This document shows, in pieces, positions 60,967 through 64,000 of a stretch of DNA of 64,000 nucleotides. Within the stretch, counting starts at the first letter, position 1. Every line of letters starts with the position of its first letter. The stretch lies in assembly GCA_030279155.1 (NCBI GenBank), contig CM059036.1, positions 16,361,501-16,425,500 on the forward strand, written 5' to 3'. Position numbers and translations under genes: made by a program. Under the pieces are notes generated by a model. It had not been told where the DNA came from. It saw only the letters and a program-made list of their open reading frames with translations, and ran no database searches. Source of the stretch: Forsythia viridissima (Eukaryota > Streptophyta > Magnoliopsida > Lamiales > Oleaceae).

Positions 60967-61353
60967 TTAAATTCTAATATTATTTGGCTGATTTGACTGA
61001 GGGGAAGCATGGATAGTTTGAAGTGGAGGATCACACATTTCTGAAAGATATTTGGGCTTATTTGGGAACATTGAGTCAGGGAAATGAGAGAGAAAATGTT
61101 GGCAACGGAGATATTCCATTCGATTGTTTGTAATTGTTACTTTGAGGAATCTATTTTCTTTTGATGGAAATCTATTAATCATTTGAGGTGATGGATCAAA
61201 CATGTGTACAAATAATTGTTCTAAAAATCTTTGATTTTCAATTTGATAAATATATTGATGAAAGAATTCGATTGAACACCAAACCAAATTTGAAACATCA
61301 ATTGTTCTACTCATAATTGAAAACTTAATTGAAAATACATGACATGATAGCAA
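60967..61353 (-). CDS. Unassigned ORF, possibly the 5' start of a pararetroviral polyprotein
   Basis: An open frame of up to 128 codons; MSRTIDV at 61311 is an alternative start. I recognise no domain. It lies on the same strand as, and downstream of, the pararetroviral ORFs and after a promoter-like region. This is where the next genome unit would begin in a circular caulimovirid integrated with permuted ends. That placement, not sequence similarity, is the basis for the call. It ends where similarity to the virus probably stops. Confidence 0.3.
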   Translation of the reverse strand: MLSCHVFSIKFSIMSRTIDVSNLVWCSIEFFHQYIYQIENQRFLEQLFVHMFDPSPQMINRFPSKENRFLKVTITNNRMEYLRCQHFLSHFPDSMFPNKPKYLSEMCDPPLQTIHASPQSNQPNNIRI

Positions 61354-61442
61354 TATAAAACTTACAGGATAGTAAGAAAATAAAGCTTCAAAGGAAATTG
61401 AAATTACAAACTTGAAACACTCTGCCTATTACAAGAAAATTA

Positions 61443-61628
61443 CTTCTTTAAATAGACTAAGGACGCCTTGGATGCTTGAGATGGAATCTGTTTTTCTTGA
61501 TAAGTCTATCACCTTTTGTCGGCCACCTTTGAATAATGTATCCGAGGACTGTTCAACTTTTGACATTTTTGGGAAATGAATATGCTTTTACTGTATCACT
61601 TTTGAAAAGTTTGTCGGCAACGTCACTG
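61443..61628 (-). promoter_or_regulatory. Candidate pararetroviral promoter (TGACG motif and TATA-like box)
   Basis: On the minus strand, CAGTGACGTTGCC (61616-61628) contains a TGACG motif like those in as-1-type enhancers, and TCTATTTAAAGAAG (about 61443-61456) is TATA-like. They lie between the last viral ORF and the small ORF at 60967-61353, the usual place of the pregenomic RNA promoter. Motif evidence only. Confidence 0.3.
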
Positions 61629-61731
61629 TAGATGATTGAAGGTTTTGTTTGATGATATTTTTTTAATTTTACCCAATCTACAGTTTTTCCCTACATTTCT
61701 GTAGAGTAATGATAAAGGAAAAGGTTAAATT

Positions 61732-62453
61732 TCAAAAAAAATCAACATCAACACCGATGCAATCATCCTCATTTTGATCAAAATTCAGGTCGGATCCAAC
61801 TTCGGAAGCATGAGCGGATCCTTTGCTTGATTCAGCCTTCGCCATTGAAGAAGCTTTGTGTGCCAGGATAGCAAAGACCTCAGGGTCAGAACATTGAGCC
61901 ATTTGGGCCAGAATTTTTGATTTCTCATATAGGAAATCATTCTGAGAAGAATTTGAACCTGCTTTTGATTTTAATTGTTGATTGATCCAGGATTGAACAG
62001 CTTTTGAACAAGCATTTGAGTCATTGAACTCTTCCCACCACTTTACTTTACAACGGCGGATAATTCTTTTGTAGGAGAAGGGCTCGCTAGAAATTGGAAG
62101 GAACTGGAAATCCCAACAGAAAATCCAGGCGATTTTAAAGATTTTACAGAATTGGAAAAGAAGGTTTTCATTTGGGATGAGATTGATGGTATTTGTTTTG
62201 AAGAGATTGAAGCCTTCAAAAATACGGCTAGAAAGGATATCTTCTGAGGCACCAAAATAGAACCACCAAGATTGAAACCAAACTGGAAATTTTTGTGGAC
62301 AATTTTGATCAAATAGGACAAACCATGAATGACTTGAAGGACGGAAATAAAAAATATTATGCCAAGCTTTAATATAATCTAAATATGTAAATTGAGATTT
62401 TTGACCATTTTTGAGTGAAAAAACCTTTGGTTCCCAGGGTTCTTGCCCCCAAC

Positions 62454-62497
<44 letters not shown>

Positions 62498-63054
62498 CAG
62501 AAGAATTTTGATTTTTGAGAAATCAATCCAATGAACATTTGGTTTATTTGGTGTGTGCGAAATGATTGCGGATTTTGTGACCTTGAGAATGGTTTCATAC
62601 CACATTCTTGACTGATGAATGAACTGTAGTATGAAATAGAACTCATTGAGGACATGGTACTTTCTATCAATGAAATTGAAAGGGTCGTCATCTTTGATAA
62701 ATGGGGGAAGATTCTTGAGAAACATTCATCAAGAGAAGGGTAATTTGCTCATTCATCTTCGAAGTCAGCAACATGGATAGTGTTGGGTTTGATAACATAT
62801 TAAAATTTTTGGTTGTTGATTTCTAGAAGTTTGCCTGATCCAGGAACGGTATCAGGTTTGAGGGCATTTTTGTAATTGGCTGGAACTTTTGTGTGAGAAG
62901 GAAGGGTTCCAAGAACTGTAAAAGGGTTTGAAGAACCCGAAGAATGTTTGGATTTTTGAGAAGACAGGACTTTCGCTGTAGAACAAGAACTCTCAAGGAG
63001 GTAATCCTCCGGAGTTCTTCCTTTGGTAACTGGAGGAACTGGCTTCTTGGACAT
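61732..63054 (-). pseudogene. Endogenous caulimovirid second ORF, frame-broken
   Basis: The ORF seems to begin at ATG 63052-63054 (MSKKPVPPVTKG), overlapping the end of the RT/RNase H frame by 62 bp. It is open to 62800, then continues in other frames (62725-62495, then from the GA repeat to 61732). The last part contains an aromatic-rich block (AWHNIF, HSWFVLF) and an acidic end. From memory it resembles the ORF of unknown function that follows the polyprotein in some endogenous plant pararetroviruses (florendovirus-type), but I am not certain of the genus. Breaks near 62800 and at the GA microsatellite make it non-coding as a whole. Confidence 0.6.
62455..62495 (+). repeat. (AG)20 microsatellite inside the viral ORF
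   Basis: About 20 AG units. It would be read as Ser-Leu repeats on the minus strand, and the viral reading frame changes at this spot. Confidence 0.95.
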
Positions 63055-64000
63055 TTTTATCTTGTAAAAATTCTCTGGTTAAGAAATCAGGAAGGAAATT
63101 ACTCTCTCCTTTTATAAACTCAATGGAAAAATCAAAACAATATAAGATTGCTTGCCACCTGGCAAAGATTTGTTTTGAAACAAGATTCTTCACGTCTTTT
63201 TGCAAAACATCTTTTGATGCTTTGCAATCAGTTCTAACAAAAAAAGTTTTATTGATAAGATCATCTTGAAATTTTGATATACATAAAACAATAGATAAAC
63301 ATTCTTTTTTGAAAGTAGAATAATTTTTTTGTGGACCAAGCCAAATGCCTGAATGATAACAAATAAATTGTTCTTTTTGGTTATCAATCGTCTGTTTGAG
63401 AATACCACGGTAGCCAATATCAGAGGCGTCAGTTTCAACGATAAGAAAGGCTTTTGGATTAACAATATTGAGACACGGAAGAGTCTTGACACTTTCTTTA
63501 ACTAATCTGACTGCTTTGGTATGTTTATCGGACCATTGTGGAGGGACTTTTCTAAGTCTTTGATAAAGGGGTTCGCAGATTTGCCTAATGTTTGGGATAA
63601 AATTGGAAATATAATTAACACAACCTAAGAATATTTGAAGGCTTGTTTTATCTAAAATTTGGTCAGGAAATTTTGAAGCAAACTCAAGACTTCGTTTAAC
63701 AGGAGTAATGGTTCCTCTAACGATTTCATGTCCTAGAAATTTAATCTTAGTTTGGCAAAGGACAATTTTCTTTTCAGAAACGGCTAAACCATTTCTTTTA
63801 GCTATTGAAAGGAAAATTTGAAGATGCTTCAGATGTTGTTCAATACTATCAGAATAGATAAGAACATCATCAATATAAACAATTGAGAAGTTTTGGTATG
63901 GATTGAATATATCGTTCATAATTTTTTGAAATTCAGAGAGGGCATTTTTGAGATCGAACGGCATTACATTCCATTCATATTGACCAAAAGGAACATTGAA
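62993..64000 (-). CDS. Endogenous caulimovirid reverse transcriptase and RNase H (partial)
   Basis: The frame is open from the right edge of the window to TGA 62993-62995, at least 323 codons. It shows the RT active site (VYIDDVLIYS, near 63880) and the FLGHEI motif with the thumb region after it (near 63740). The RNase H domain has its first acidic site (VETDASDIGYRG, near 63440) and further ones to the end. Caulimovirids have RT-RNase H at the end of a polyprotein and no integrase, and here no integrase follows, unlike Gypsy elements. It is a fragment fixed in the plant genome, not a full virus. The genus is not determined. Confidence 0.85.
   Translation of the reverse strand, partial: FNVPFGQYEWNVMPFDLKNALSEFQKIMNDIFNPYQNFSIVYIDDVLIYSDSIEQHLKHLQIFLSIAKRNGLAVSEKKIVLCQTKIKFLGHEIVRGTITPVKRSLEFASKFPDQILDKTSLQIFLGCVNYISNFIPNIRQICEPLYQRLRKVPPQWSDKHTKAVRLVKESVKTLPCLNIVNPKAFLIVETDASDIGYRGILKQTIDNQKEQFICYHSGIWLGPQKNYSTFKKECLSIVLCISKFQDDLINKTFFVRTDCKASKDVLQKDVKNLVSKQIFARWQAILYCFDFSIEFIKGESNFLPDFLTREFLQDKNVQEASSSSYQRKNSGGLPP

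Noticed and set aside
62993..64000. Gypsy retrotransposon RT instead of viral RT
   Set aside because: No integrase follows RNase H, and a different overlapping ORF does. This fits a caulimovirid better than Gypsy.
1..64000. tRNA, rRNA or snRNA genes
   Set aside because: No tRNA-like A and B boxes with a convincing cloverleaf and no rRNA sequence were noticed by eye. A tRNAscan-SE or Infernal run would be decisive.

Overview
This window looks like nuclear DNA of a flowering plant, most likely a eudicot. The evidence is GT-AG introns in AT-rich DNA, a plant-type IRE1, a CC-NB-LRR resistance gene, a chloroplast envelope gene and an F-box/kelch gene, all set among Copia and Gypsy LTR retrotransposons, hAT and Harbinger MITEs and an endogenous caulimovirid. 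I cannot name the species.

Layout. 1-3.4 kb: 3' part of a decayed Tork-type Copia element with its 3' LTR. 5.1-10.4 kb: a five-exon gene for a small chloroplast inner-envelope protein; its fourth intron holds an antisense LINE relic and a perfect 73-bp duplication. 10.7-11.2 kb: a very GC-rich hAT element with an exact 8-bp target-site duplication. 13.4-18.4 kb: a complete six-exon IRE1 gene (915 residues, ER-stress kinase/RNase) with a 25-C tract just before its start codon. 19.2-19.5 kb: a Harbinger MITE. 20.0-26.3 kb: a degenerate Copia element with both LTRs, interrupted by a 1.2-kb solo LTR. 28.6-29.2 kb: another hAT element. 31.1-32.8 kb: an F-box/kelch pseudogene with three visible lesions. 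35.1-38.6 kb: an apparently intact NLR gene with an unusual duplicated linker and degenerate kinase-2 and MHD motifs.

The right 24 kb is a nest of elements. A very old Copia element (40.4-43.9 kb) has a leader packed with palindromic repeats. A Tat-type Gypsy complex on the minus strand follows: a putative 3' LTR at 43.9-44.6 kb, a 63-bp tandem array, a long ORF antisense to pol at 46.1-48.4 kb, and pol pieces of two Tat copies joined near 50.19 kb. A complete but decayed Copia element (52.9-59.0 kb, LTRs of about 625 bp, 5-bp TSD) is inserted in the protease region of the second Tat copy, whose gag continues to about 60.4 kb. From 61 kb to the right edge, on the minus strand, lies an endogenous plant pararetrovirus fragment.

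The three apparently functional genes (envelope protein, IRE1, NLR) are not obviously linked in function. Most of the rest is transposon accumulation, with older elements broken by younger ones. Exon borders, domain limits and repeat ends were placed by eye.
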